DNA of 64,000 nt from positions 62,920,317 through 62,984,316 of the forward strand of contig JAHLJT010008756.1 in assembly GCA_031308135.1 (NCBI GenBank), written 5' to 3'. The notes below the pieces were generated by a model, which had not been told where the DNA came from, made no database searches, and saw only the letters and a program-made list of their open reading frames with translations. The first letter of the stretch is position 1, and every line of letters begins with the position of its first letter. The translations under genes were made by a program, and so were the position numbers. Positions 13,321-23,517 of this stretch are shown in pieces. Source of the stretch: Acheta domesticus. Lineage: Eukaryota; Arthropoda; Insecta; Orthoptera; Gryllidae.

Positions 13321-14090
13321 TCAGCAACAACTCCTTTAGTGTGTTTAAGTAAAGTCAAATGCATACAATTCTTTATTCAACGGTCAATCAATTCGTCGAA
13401 ATAATATTCGCTGGCGCAGATGTCAACCATCTCATGTAAAACCTCTCAGCAATTACCCAATTTACTATATAATCATAGAATGGTCATTCCATTGCGATAA
13501 GTAACTCTATTTTACACCAATACATAGTAGAAACTTTATAAACTATTAGAACAACGCTCTCGTATTATCTTCAGTATGAACTTTGCAATTGTAGTTAATG
13601 AACTCTTTTATTATGCTTTATCTTACTCTTATCCTCAGTACAAACTTTTCAATGCCAATTCAATGTTCTCACTACTTTTGCTCAATCTTAGTCCTTCAGC
13701 AAAAACTTTATAATATTTGTTCATTGCACTCATTATTTGCTCTCCATTGGTTCCAGAAATTACGTTCCATCCACTCTCCCTCTTTTTCCATCGTTTTTTT
13801 TTTCGCTACCTTGCGCAGAAGCATCATGTCCCTTGAGGCGCAGGCGTGCCAACTGTCTTATATCTGAACATCGCAGGTTCATAACTCGAACAGGCCCCGG
13901 CGGCTGCCATACCCTTTCAACCTGCGTCACTGATTTCGTTCTTCGCTGACTGCAGCACCGTTGGAGGGGACAGTGATCATACTACGTCCGTCCCACCGTC
14001 TGCTACGCCTCCAAATAGCCGTGAGCACTAATTCAGTGTCATGGCGAACCAAAGAAAGACTGTAGAGTGTTCACTGTACTCTGATTTTTT
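13321..14090. other. Non-coding stretch, no gene seen
   Basis: AT-rich to mixed sequence. Open frames at 13598-13867 and 13737-13949 overlap each other and resemble no known family. I see nothing definite here. Confidence 0.45.
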
Positions 14091-14219
14091 TAAAATTTAT
14101 TTATTGAAGGTAAATTCATTATTTCAACTTTACATATGTATTTTTTTATTACTTAGTAACTTATTCTAAACTTGCATACTATACATTGGGAAGGTTTCCC
14201 ACTAAGGGTCCTCTAATCA

Positions 14220-14563
14220 GGTTCTAAATTTGTAAGTTTGATTTGAGAGACATGGAATAGATATTTATTTTGAATTATGGTTACTACGGACTGGATTTTT
14301 TGCGAGTCTGAATTCGGCGAGGGTTGGGATTTGATGTATGTAATGATAGAAGTTTGTAGTAAGGTATGTTATGTGATGAACTAATGATACAATGTTGAAT
14401 TCCTTATGACGCTAATTGTTGCAAATGAGCCATGAGGCGTTAGTTATAGATCTCAGAAATTGGTTTTGAATTACTTGGAGTAAGCGAAAATGTGTGCTGG
14501 CGGCGTTCATCCATACGGGACAACCGTAAGTGATTATAGGTCTTATTATGGTTTTGTATATTA
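14220..14563 (-). pseudogene. LINE reverse transcriptase remnant, downstream half
   Basis: The minus strand codes a piece of the reverse transcriptase C-terminal (thumb) region of a Jockey/I-like non-LTR retrotransposon. Diagnostic residues are IYKTIIRPIITYGCPVW, then LQVIQNQFLRSITNASW, followed by a stop and weaker homology (KEFNIVSL) down to about 14220. The upstream half lies beyond the Helitron at 20085-20390, so one LINE copy was split by that insertion. Stops and frameshifts show it is dead. The T-run at 14083-14089 (A-run on the minus strand) may mark the LINE 3' end, but that is inference. Confidence 0.8.
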
Positions 14564-14575
14564 CTAGCTGAAGTA

Positions 14576-14591
14576 CCCGGCGTTGCCCGGG
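14576..14591 (-). terminator. Helitron 3' terminal hairpin
   Basis: CCCGG at 14576-14580 pairs with CCGGG at 14587-14591 around a six-base loop. On the minus strand the stem stands 11 bases upstream of the element's final base. In the Helitron family such a hairpin marks the end for rolling-circle transposition. It is still perfectly paired even though the coding region has decayed. Confidence 0.9.
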
Positions 14592-15178
14592 CATTATTAC
14601 AGAATATTATTAGACAGGAAGACTAATTCCATCTTTTCATGCCCTGCGGCTGGGCCTACATCTATATCTTTCATTGTATCTCTTCTCCGCTCTACTCCTT
14701 CCTGCCATGATCTGTCCGTCTCCGTCCCGATAGCAATGTGTTGCTAGTACACAATAAATTGACAATGTACTGAACCACTTAACAAAACAATATTAACTTC
14801 ATCAGAAGTGCTAGAGACTACTGATATTGAAATTTGAATAATAAAATAGAAACCAAGGACTCCAAGAATATTTTATTTGCATCGACAAATATTTTTGTAT
14901 AAATTAATATTTGCATATTTTTGTACAAAAAATGGATGATTGCATTAATTGTGAGAAATTGATATACAAAACAACTCATTTATTAGTATCCACATGTAAA
15001 GAACCATTGTTGCATTACATATCACTGCACTACTTAGTCTCTAGCTCATATTAAAACAAAGTTCAACAGGGTCAAAATTAACTGCAAAGAAGACAACTGG
15101 CATATGAAGAAAATGTAATTACAACAAATGTACAGAATCACTGTAGAATGTTTTATGTAAAACGACACATTTTGTAAA

Positions 15179-15823
15179 TTAAACCAAAGCTTCAGGGTAC
15201 ACCACATTGGCAGTTTCATTATTTTTTGGAAGAAGCAAGAATTGGTTATCTTTTGACCCAGCACGGGAGAGTGCTACATACAGCTGACCGTGAGAGAAGA
15301 CGCTTTCTCTAAGATCGACATCAACTAACTTGAAGGATTGTCCTTGTGCTTTATTTATTGTAATAGCGAAGCGTGGTTTAACGGGAAACTGCAGCCTTTT
15401 AAATTGAAAAGGTAAATCAGACGGAATCATTGGAATTCTGGGTATTAGAGCATTTTCACCAGATGCTGGACCAGTAAGAATTCTGGTGTGTAAAATATTG
15501 TTGGCAAACTTAATTATCTGAAGTCGTGTTCCATTACAAAGTTTTGGGGCATTGAGGTTACGAAGTAATATAATAGGTGTACCAATTATCAAATTTAATA
15601 TATGTGGTGGAAGACCTGCTGGGTTGAGCGAGTTTAAAAATTCTGGTGGATAATGAACACTCTCGTCATCATTCAGAACAGTGTCAAATGATCGATATTC
15701 TTTTGTTTCTGCTTGAAAGCGCTGTAGGATTTGATGATTAATTTCATCTACCACATTATTTTTTGGAGACAGTATAACTCTTTCACAAAACCATGAGTGT
15801 GTCTTATTTAGGATTGTTTGCAC
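15179..15823 (-). pseudogene. Helitron Pif1-like helicase, C-terminal part
   Basis: This is the C-terminal 214 residues of the Rep-helicase polyprotein, in the same frame as the 15830-17554 segment and cut off from it by an in-frame TAA. It carries the late helicase motifs: AITINKAQGQS (motif V) at about residue 150 and HGQLYVALSRA (motif VI) shortly after. Pif1-like helicases are 5'-to-3' ATP-dependent DNA helicases; in Helitrons the domain is thought to unwind the displaced strand during transposition. The natural stop follows VVYPEALV. The intact motifs suggest fairly recent inactivation. Confidence 0.9.
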
Positions 15824-15829
15824 ATCCTC

Positions 15830-17554
15830 TTATATCTTCACGTGACCATACCGATGATCTACTAATATATTTTGACTATTGATATTGGTAACTGAACCGC
15901 TTCCAACTGCGAGAAGCAATGCTGCAAATTGCGCAGAATCTGAGTCATCAGTTAACAAAGTCCTCATGTTTGTACTGAGTGTCATTATTTTAACATTCTG
16001 CCAAATTGGGGATGTCTTTAAGCTTGCTTTGATTGTATCAGCTCTAGTGCCTTTAGCAATTACAGGCAAGGTTTGCCGGAAGTCACCAGAAAATACAACA
16101 GTAACTCCTCCCATTAATTTGGAAGATGATCGTACATCCCGTAACATTCTGTCAACAGCTTCTGTTCTCATGGTGCACTCATCCCAGATAATTAATACTG
16201 AATCACGAAAAATCTTTGCAATAGAACTATTCTTACTAACATTACACGCTGCTTGTTCTATAAAAGTTGTGTTCAAAGATAATTTAAAGGTAGAATGTGC
16301 TGTTCTCCCACCTTTTAATAATGTTGCTGCGATTCCAGAAGACGCGACTGCAATGACAGTTTTTCTCTCTGATCTACATTTATCAATAAGTAAATTGATT
16401 ACAAACGTTTTACCGGTGCCTCCAGGGGCATCAATGAAGAACAGGTTACCGTTGTCATTTTGAACACTGTCAATAACTGCGCTGAAGATTGTTCTTTGAT
16501 CAGGAACTAATTTTGGCAAATTTTCTTTTAGGTATCGATGCACATCACACATACTATATGTATCTCTTGTATAGTCAGAACTTCGTCTACTTGGCTCAAG
16601 AATACCAAAATCACGAAGTCGCTTATCACTGAAAGATGCAATAATGTCTTCTAGAATAATTAATCCTTCATTGAATACATCCACTGAGAATGGTAAATCT
16701 TGGTTGTCTTCATGCAAACGCTTTTGAAAAAGAATATCCTCACACATGACTTCCTTGAATTCACACCACAAACTGCTTGGATCAGATGGCTGACAGAATA
16801 CCAATAGTATCGCAAATAGTTCACGAATATGTGATGGTGACTGTGTAAGTGCAGCATCACTCAGCGTGTGTTTCCAATGCTCATCATTTTCTATGAGGCC
16901 CAGTTTCTTACACGCTGTCTGATAAGAAGGCTGTACAATACTGTTCACTGTTTTTAGCATAGCAAAAGAAGTTGGACCACGAATGTGATGTAGAAGCAGA
17001 CGAAGGTAATAGCATTCTGTGAAGTTTGGATGCAAAGTGTAAACTCTTCCAAGAGCAGCATCTTTCCTTACACCCAAATGCCCTGCAACCAGTTGTCCAC
17101 GTTTCCTTCTCTGCCAATTTTTATTTCTCCAGACATAAAATGCAGGCACTTCACAATAAAGCAAAGTTTTTGCAAAATCATCATCTTGGCACAGTTTGAA
17201 AAAGCCAGTTAATGTTGTCTGAGGAGGATTTTCTAAAACTTGCAGAATATTATGCTGGTTGAAATACACCCTTTGACCATTTTCTAAGTGCACCGCCAGA
17301 TGAATTACAGCTGGGTATTTTTCATGAATTGGCAGCTCAAATATTCGCCAGAAGGCTTCCGATGTGCTCAAGTAGCGACCATTAATGTACTTTTCAATTT
17401 CATTGCAATCATTTTGTACAGTAAAAGTTGCTCGATCATTACCTTTGTTAACATACTTATTAATGTATTTGATTGCTTTCACAGAGTGACAGTATTCTAC
17501 ATTAATATGAGCTGAAAAGCATCTGCTTAGCACTGGTGAATGCGGAACAACCAT
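15830..17554 (-). pseudogene. Helitron Rep C-terminus plus Pif1-like helicase N-terminal part
   Basis: The 574-residue segment starts with the end of the HUH Rep domain: YINKYVNKG at residues 30-38 holds the two tyrosines (Y30, Y34) that cut and join DNA in Helitron Reps. A linker region follows (LTQSPSHIRELFAILL is typical of Helitrons). Then comes the Pif1-like helicase with Walker A GGTGKT at about 378-383, ASSGIAATLL (Ia), DECTM at about 458 (Walker B), GDFRQTLP at about 490 (III) and NMR (IV). It ends at an in-frame TAA (15830-15832), after which the same frame continues into the C-terminal helicase part. The true reading frame enters from the 17527-18144 segment by a frameshift near 17540, so the Met at 17554 is not a real start. 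Confidence 0.92.
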
Positions 17555-18144
17555 CGATTATCCACTTGTGTATCAGAATGTCTACCCAAAACTGCAATGT
17601 GACCACCATCTTCAGGCGAACGTCTCCTATAAAGTGGATATCCATCATTGTCTGACTGAGTATGAACAGTGAAAGAGCGTGGGAATCTCTTATTGCATTT
17701 ACCATTGACCATACATGGCGATCGTGAATTGTATTCTCCACATGGTCCATGAATCATGTGTTTGGAAACAATTTCGTAAAGAAGAGGATCTTCTTCTTTA
17801 TTGGGTATCTCAGCACTAATAATGAAGTCAATTTCATCTGGTTGTATTTTTCTTTGAAGCCAAATCAGAATATGAGCATGGGGCAATCCTCTTTTTTGCC
17901 ATTCTATTGTTGACATATGGCATACAGTTGCGCCAAAAATGTGGTTTTTGGTGATCAAATTCATCAAGTTTTGGTATTTCAGATGAAATACACGTGAAAT
18001 AATATCGTGTCTGTCATGAAGATTCTGTCCCACATACAATTCATGTATGATTTCTGGCCATTCGGGGTTGCATGTCATTGTAATAAAAAGATCAGGGCGA
18101 CCATGGTGTCTCACGTATGTCATAGCATCCTGGGTTTTTCTCAA
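17527..18144 (-). pseudogene. Helitron HUH-type Rep endonuclease part
   Basis: This 205-residue segment carries the first two rolling-circle replication motifs of a Helitron Rep: FITMTCNPEWPEI at residues 20-32 and GLPHAHILIWL at 86-96, with metal-binding histidines H89 and H91. HMIHGPCGEYN and CMVNGKCNKRFPR, also typical of the family, follow. The domain would nick and join single-stranded DNA at the transposon ends. Its frame drifts out at DNRWLF, where the next segment takes over in another frame with VVPHSPVLSR, so one small indel lies near 17540. The upstream junction (about 18145-18390) also needs at least one frameshift. Confidence 0.9.
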
Positions 18145-18386
18145 GGAGGTACCTTGGTGAACCAGTAAAAGTAGATGGTAAAATTACCTGCTGTCCAATA
18201 TTTAGTGGATTTATGTTAGCGTCATTGTTAATTGCATCTCGAAGATGAATGTAGTTCTCTGCTCTTAATGTTTTTGATTTTGTTTGATATATCCAAGTCT
18301 TTCTGTAATCATTTTAGCAGCCATGTCAACAACAAACTGATTCAATAATTGCTGGAACATTAGCAGAAAATTCACTGTACCTTCCC
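18145..18386 (-). pseudogene. Frameshifted link of Helitron Rep gene
   Basis: Between the N domain and the Rep segment no single frame stays open, but Helitron-like peptides appear in changing frames on the minus strand: VDMAAKMI, NYIHLRDAINNDANINP and ILPSTFTGSPRYL. The family normally has exactly these motifs (YIHLRDAI, PSSFTGSPR) just before the Rep endonuclease. This shows the gene was once continuous here and now holds two or more indels. Confidence 0.8.
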
Positions 18387-19181
18387 TCACCATAAATCTA
18401 TAAGAATAGTATTGCATGCAAGATATTTTCTTTGAAAGGTTTTGGTTTGCTCTTCCGAAATTACTTGTGGAATATTAATAGAATACCCATCTTCTCCATT
18501 AACAAATATGAGAGGATACTGAAGAGGGTCGTAAGCACGATGTAACTCTGAAACACGCTGTAACTTTCCATTTCTACTGTGCAATACAATATCTCGGTGC
18601 CCTTTATATTCATCCACCAGTAATATAGCCACTTCATTTGTTGTTGGTTGGTTGAAACAGCCTCTATGATAATTGACAGGGATAATGTCAGCTCGGATAA
18701 GGATTTTGTAATCCAGAATATTTGGAGGTGCTTGTTCTATGGCAGCCTTGAAACTTTTAATATACTGATTGTGTGTGTGCAACAAACTCTGTATCATTTG
18801 TATAATTTCTGGATTTAAATTAGGTACAATATTTTGACGCAAAGACATTTGGTCTGCTTCAGAAAGGAAATACACCTGCAGAAATCCAGGGTTCGTTGTT
18901 GGAAGTAAACTACCAATGCGATGATAAATTTGGCCCTGAATTTTGAATGTAGACATGTAAAACCCTTCTTTATGTTCTGTACAGCCAAAAGATGTCATCT
19001 GAAAAAGACAGTTGTATTGTCTCAAATGGCGTAGGAAATGCTTTGATAATGGATGTTCACCAAGTAGCAGGCTTTTCAAAATGTCAGGAGGCTCCACTAA
19101 AGGCCTTAACTTTACTTTCCCATTAGAACAACACATGCTATTATGTTCGAATGCCCATTTTTTGCTCCACAAAACATACAA
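18387..19181 (-). pseudogene. Helitron-like N-terminal domain
   Basis: A 264-residue segment matching the Helitron_like_N region that precedes Rep. Visible hallmarks are KKWAFE and MCCSNGKVKLRPL near the start, YNCLFQMTSFGCTEH, QIYHRIGSLLP, FLQVYFLSEADQ, DYKILIRADIIP, HRDIVLHSRNGKLQRVSELHRAYDPLQYPLIFVNGEDGYSIN in shorter pieces, and a C-terminal RKYLACN. The role of this domain is poorly known; it may help target or bind DNA. The first residues overlap the 19112-19441 segment in another frame, so a frameshift lies near 19160. It ends early at about 18387 by frame loss. Confidence 0.9.
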
Positions 19182-19441
19182 ACATTTTCCATATGACCAA
19201 TCTGAATATCTGAACTATGCAAATAATCAAATTGGGGGTCATAATGAAAAGCTGAGCTGCTTCCTAGGGAATTGTTGGTATTGACTTCTCTCCTTGTAGT
19301 ATTGTCGTCTTCAGTAAGTTGCTCTTGCCTTTGTGTAGACGATTCTGAACTTTTATATTCTGCCCATCTTTTCGCACTTTTAGTATGTTTTGACAAATGC
19401 GTCTTCCGCTTCACCATTGTTTTCAACAATTTAGAATTCAC
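19112..19441 (-). pseudogene. Helitron protein N-terminus, zinc-finger-like
   Basis: A 109-residue segment with a basic N-terminus (MVKRKTHLSKHTKSAKRW) and a zinc-finger-like ENVCMFCGAKNGHSN near its end. In intact Helitron proteins CxxCGAKKW leads straight into the MCCSNGKV motif. Here the continuation is in another frame (see 18387-19181), showing one indel. The likely original start is at or near this methionine, about 640 bases inside the 5' end at 20084. Confidence 0.8.
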
Positions 19442-20084
19442 AAATTTCTGTAAATAAGAGGTTATTTATAATTTTATAAATAAGAGGTTATAAAATATAC
19501 GATATCTATGTTATGTACATTGTACAATACTATACATTCTGTACTTTTTACTTCCTCAACCTTACTCAACTACATTGTATATTATTGTACTTTTTACTCT
19601 CTCAACCTAACCTCAACATTATACTGTATATTATTACTTAATACATCTACATTGAAATTCCTTACCACTGTTGTTACGGCTGTCTTTCAAACGATACACA
19701 AACGTTCTGAACTAACATTCACGGACATGTGTAAATAGCCGTTTTCAAACCCCAGCGAATTTCGTAATAATTCTGGCTGTTGATGAAATGAGCAGTAGAT
19801 CTCAGACATCCTCAGTTTTCACGAAGAGTGCGCCTCAGGTGGCGCAAAGCTAAACTATTAACATTGATGCATTCTTGAATCTACGATGTAATGCTAGTCG
19901 AAAAATGTCCAGAAAAGTAATTATTTTGTGAATATGTTAAGGTTTATGGTTGTAAATCATAGCCTATGTTACTCCAGACCTTTAAAGGAAGCTAGTATAA
20001 AAGTTTCATCAGTATTGGTTCAGTAGATTCAGAGATTATCGCGTTGTAAGTCAGTGCAGTTCTGTCTTTATATATTAGTATAGA
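19442..20084 (-). other. Helitron 5' non-coding region
   Basis: AT-rich leader of the Helitron. On the minus strand it opens with TCTATACTAATATATAAAG, then GACAGAACTGCACTGAC and AATCTACTGAACCAATACTG, close to the AACTACTGAACCGAT-type stretch common near Helitron 5' ends. It holds no open frame of note. A promoter for the Rep-helicase gene should be here, but I cannot point to one. Confidence 0.7.
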
Positions 20085-20135
20085 TATAGATATAGATATA
20101 GAAGTATAGATATAGATATAGATATAGATATAGAT
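20085..20135. repeat. (TATAGA)n array at Helitron 5' junction
   Basis: About eight imperfect TATAGA hexamers directly abut the Helitron's 5' end (complement TATCTA). They resemble the element's own first bases TCTATA. They may have been an AT-rich target or have arisen by slippage at the transposon end. Confidence 0.85.
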
Positions 20136-20390
20136 TATGGCGATATTTTAATGTAATGAACTGTGCCTATTTATTATTGATTTTAATTGATGAAGTTTTG
20201 CCTTTGTTTGCATTATCTTTGTTTCGATATGATCGCGCCAATTTAATTCTGAATCGAGCTATAGTCCTAGGTATTTAAATGGTTGTTTAAATGTTGGAAG
20301 GGTACCATTCTACTGAGATGTTGTTAATTGTTAATAGTGAGGTGGAACTCTGTTGAGTGTGTAAAATGCAGTTTAGAATAGTGTTAGTAA
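20136..20390 (-). pseudogene. LINE reverse transcriptase remnant, upstream half
   Basis: The minus strand carries a broken piece of Jockey/I-like reverse transcriptase: ILHTQQSSTSLLTINN, ISVEWYPSNI, then in another frame PFKYLGL, a stop, and LDSELNWRDHIETK. KYLGxxLDxxLxWxxHI is the conserved block just after the catalytic palm. It is contiguous in LINE order with the thumb region at 14220-14563 on the other side of the Helitron, so the two are halves of one copy. The block has at least two stops and a frameshift. Homology fades beyond about 20390, so the copy was probably already 5'-truncated. Confidence 0.75.
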
Positions 20391-21293
20391 TCGTGCTAGT
20401 GAACCAAGAATATACACGGAATAATGTGTAAATAAAATATAATGCTGCTACAACAGCACATTACTACAGTAACTACGTAATATCTTTATGGCACAGCTTA
20501 TCCTACTAACACTTCGCCAAAGATACAACACACAACTTAAAGAACATCGGTCCTGCGACATTTTTATAAGCGTGTATTGAGACGGTCAGAAGGACAGACA
20601 GACGGACAGACTGACGGACGGACGGACAGACAGACATACAGACAGATGGACAGACGGACAGACGGGCACACTGACAGACGGACGGGCAGACAGACGGTAG
20701 AGACCGTTGCGTCCCGACCGCTATGACCGATAGTTCTAGTTCTTGCACTGCCAGGATCAAGGACGAATTATATAGGATTATTATTGAGATGCAGTCTCAG
20801 CATGGGTCAAGTTACTCGAGTACGGCTGGCAGCAGTAGTGATGTACGACGCGAATAATTTACAAAGATGTATTTGCTCACATTTTATAACACTTCACCTT
20901 TTCTTCTAGTATCAATGTCATTCCCGCATCCACGCACGTTTTTCAATGAATGTAGCAGTGGCAAAAACCACGTCTCTATTAAATGTCTTGCGTGCTTTAT
21001 ATTTAATTCTGTGGAGGGGTGAACTACGGGTGCAATCTGATATGGCATGCTCAAGGATATTGCACGCTTTAATTAAAAGTTAATGTCACAAGGACCTTTG
21101 AAAAATCTAGCGCGAAGATGCTCTACGCAAGTACGAGAATAATATCATTTAAAATTAAATTATTCTAAACTGTTTTTTACATTCGCCTTTGAAATAGAGC
21201 TTTTGATGCTTCTCAGAAATGTAACACAACGAAACTATCAGCAAACTTCGAACAGAATTCAGGGTGCAGAAGGTGAACTTCGCTAAATTTGCC
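20391..21293. other. Non-coding stretch with GACA/GACG satellite
   Basis: No gene is supported. The only feature is the tetranucleotide-type array at 20580-20700, listed separately. The rest is AT-rich with no recognised motif. Confidence 0.5.
20580..20700. repeat. (ACAGACGG)n-type simple repeat
   Basis: About 115 bases of imperfect GACA, GACG and GGAC tetranucleotides such as ACAGACAGACGGACAGACTG. The minus-strand frame over it codes a Cys/Pro/Ser/Val repeat and is not a gene. Confidence 0.9.
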
Positions 21294-21743
21294 GATTTCG
21301 GGCGCTTCAACTGTTAATGCCAGTTATTACCGAAAGTGTAGTACATGTTTTCTCACGGGAGACGGCGGTGATCTTCTCCCCATTAGATGGAGAGATCTGG
21401 CGCCGATCTACTCGTTGGCTAACGGGATTTTCACCAACCAGGTATCTCCTATCTGTGGGGCACCACTCCAGCCGGGACAAGCTGACGACTGGCAAGCTGA
21501 GCTCCCGACATGTGTGACAGTGTAGTGCAAGTGTGTATGTAAGTAAGGGGTGAGGAAGTGACAAAAAGAGTAAGGAAAGATCGTTCGCGGTCCGTGGCCC
21601 GATGATAAAAGAAACCAGCCGGAAACAATACTGATCAGAGCAGCTGGCCGCTAGAATACTCCACCAGACAGCGACTGAATTCGACCGAGCTACCCAGCTG
21701 GCCCTATCACCGTCGGAACTCGAAGCTAAGTCCTCCCTATCAG
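21294..21743 (-). mobile_element. SINE copy C, head truncated
   Basis: A minus-strand copy of the ~540-bp SINE. Its 3' part starts at TTTCGGGCGCTTCAACTG (plus strand) and body blocks GCCGATCTACTCG, CAACCAGGTATCTCC and GGTCCGTGGCCC follow. It runs to the B-box region at about 21713 (complement of CGGAACTCGAAGC) and stops at TCCTCCCTATCAG, lacking the last ~50 bases that would carry the A box. The tail of copy D begins at the next base. Loss of the A box means no pol III promoter remains. Confidence 0.85.
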
Positions 21744-22090
21744 ATTGATTGATTGATTGATCGTGATTCCGGGCGCATCAACTACTGAGGTCACTAGTCC
21801 CTTACGTGTAGTGCACGTTTTTTCGTCGGGAGGTGGTGGTGATCTTTCCCCACTGGATGTCGAGAACCGGCGCCGACCTACCGTCGACTAGCGGGGTTTT
21901 TCCCAACCATGTATCTCCCACCAGAAGGGCACCACCCCAGCCGGGACCAGCTCTAAGCTCCCGACCAGAGCAGCCGGCCGCGGAACAGTGACTGAATCCG
22001 ACGTAGCTAACGAGCTAGTGTCGAAAATCGTCCCGGTCAGAGACACTACAGTGATATCAATTGATGCCCTGAGCCACCTCTCCCGGTTGC
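21744..22090 (-). mobile_element. SINE copy D, internally deleted
   Basis: A minus-strand copy starting with four clean ATTG tail units at 21744 directly against copy C. The tail-side half is well preserved (GATTCCGGGCGCATCAACTA, GGCGCCGACCTAC). Relative to full copies, about 160 bases between the AGCTCTAAGCTCCCGAC block and CAGAGCAGCCGGCCGC are missing, as is the B-box stretch after CGAAAATCGTCCC. The A-box head (complement of GATGCCCTGAGCCACC) is intact. It may have inserted into copy C, or the two may be a rearranged pair. Confidence 0.85.
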
Positions 22091-22975
22091 GGTGCCGAGG
22101 AGAGCGTGGGCGAGGAGCATGTAACGAGGAGGAATGGGACGAAGAGGGTGGGAGTGAGGAGGGTGGAGACGAAACAGGCAATGTGAATTTATCTCAGAAG
22201 CTTCTTGTAGGCTTGATCATTTACATGCAGTAAATCTACTACATGGGACAGCCGGCTTTACTTCCCATCCGAAGGATGGCGTACGAAGGATTTTTTCGCT
22301 CTTAAAAATCCACGGCTTCGGCCGATTTTGAACCCATAATCTTGGGTACAACAACCCGATACGCTGACCGTTATAACACCGAATGTGCAGGGACTGAGGA
22401 GGGCGGTGACGCGGAAGGGGGGAAGGAGGGGCGGGGCCAAGAATGTGATGGCGAGGAGGGGGAAGGGGTGGGTGGAGCGGGGGCGTCGACGCTGGAGTCA
22501 CACTCGCGCGGCGTCGTGTCCTGCACTCCTCTCCCGCGGCCTGTAATTGCCCGGACTAATGACAGAGGGCGGGGCGCACGCCGGAAGGTGCGGCTCTCGG
22601 CGTCACGCCGCGCACCCCCGCCTTGCCACTGCAGCCAACGCCGCACAGTGGCTCACGAGGAAAGAAAAGAAGAAGGGGTACGTATCTTGAATTCTCTGAA
22701 ATCTGTTTCTCCAGATATCTCCCCATGCTTATCTCCTAATTCTAAAACTTCTTGAAGTTTTGGATTGCCAATCTTTCGAATTCTCCAAATGTATGTAATT
22801 TATTTATTTATTTAGCCTACAAAAACCCCTAGTGGGGCAAAAGCAAACATACGTAATAATAGAAAACAACTTAAGACAACGCTGAGCAAAAAGAAAATGT
22901 ATAATCCGAAATAACTGTCAAACTGCTGTTTACGTTTTATTGGAATTACTCGTAATTTATCATAGGTAATATCAC
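22091..22975. other. GC-rich non-coding stretch
   Basis: Purine-rich then GC-rich DNA (about 22370-22660 CpG-rich). Overlapping frames on both strands (22342-22755 plus, 22371-22646 minus) are low-complexity. There is no recognised domain and no gene is called. Confidence 0.5.
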
Positions 22976-22976
22976 A

Positions 22977-23517
22977 TTGATTTGTGATTCCGGGCGCATC
23001 ATCTGCTAAGGTCATTAGTCCCTTAAATGTAGTGCATTTTGTAAGTTGAGACTTGGCGGTGATCTTCCCCCGCTGGTTGGCGAAATCCGGCGCTGACCTA
23101 CTGTCGCCTAGCAGGGTTTTCTCCAAATCGGCATCTCCTACCCCCAGGGCACTACCCCAGCCGGGACAAGCTCTAAGATCTCCACCGGTCTCCTGGGTAG
23201 TAAAGTGCATGTTAGTGTTAGTAAGTGTAATAAGAGTTGAGAACAGGACAAGGAAGAGGAAGGAAAAATCGCGCGCGGTCCGTTGACCGTTTGTTAGTGT
23301 ACTGCTCCAGCATTCTCCTGGTGTTGATCATAGAAACCACGGAAAACTACCGATCAGAGCAACCGATTGCTAGGATTCTCCTCCAGACAGCTACAGAACT
23401 CAATCTACCTGTTTAGCTGGTGTGGAAATTTCTGCCACCGTCGGGACTAGAATCTCAGACCTCCCGGTCAGAGGCTCAGCAGTGACATCAGTTGATGCTC
23501 TGAGCCACCTCTCTCGG
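22977..23517 (-). mobile_element. SINE copy E, full length
   Basis: A well-preserved minus-strand copy, about 540 bases. The head is AGAGGTGGCTCAGAGCATC at 23517, the B-box region complements GGGACTAGAATCTCAGACC near 23452-23470, and the body carries GCGCGCGGTCCGTTGACC (plus strand) and AATCCGGCGCTGACC. The 3' end complements GTGATTCCGGGCGCATC with only a short ATTG tail. Together with copies B, F, H and I it defines the family's full length. Confidence 0.88.

Larger units (their letters stand above)
14564..20084 (-). mobile_element. Autonomous-type Helitron, decayed
   Basis: A 5.5-kb rolling-circle transposon on the minus strand. The 5' end begins TCTATACTAATATATAAAG at 20084, directly after a T on the plus strand. 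The 3' end is CAGCTAG ending at 14564, preceded by a GC-rich hairpin at 14576-14591. Both ends fit the Helitron rules: TC start, CTRR end, 3' hairpin, insertion between A and T with no target duplication. Inside, in order, lie an N-terminal zinc-finger-like segment, a Helitron-like N domain, an HUH Rep endonuclease with HAH and paired tyrosines, and a Pif1-like helicase. The gene is broken by an in-frame stop and several frameshifts. It sits inside an older LINE reverse transcriptase. About 590 bases of AT-rich 3' untranslated DNA follow the helicase. Confidence 0.92.

Noticed and set aside
15879..16463. 194-codon plus-strand open frame
   Set aside because: It is antisense to the Helitron helicase, whose minus-strand motifs are unmistakable; a shadow frame.
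20506..20760. Cys/Pro/Ser/Val repeat protein frame
   Set aside because: It translates the ACAGACGG simple repeat and has no other support.
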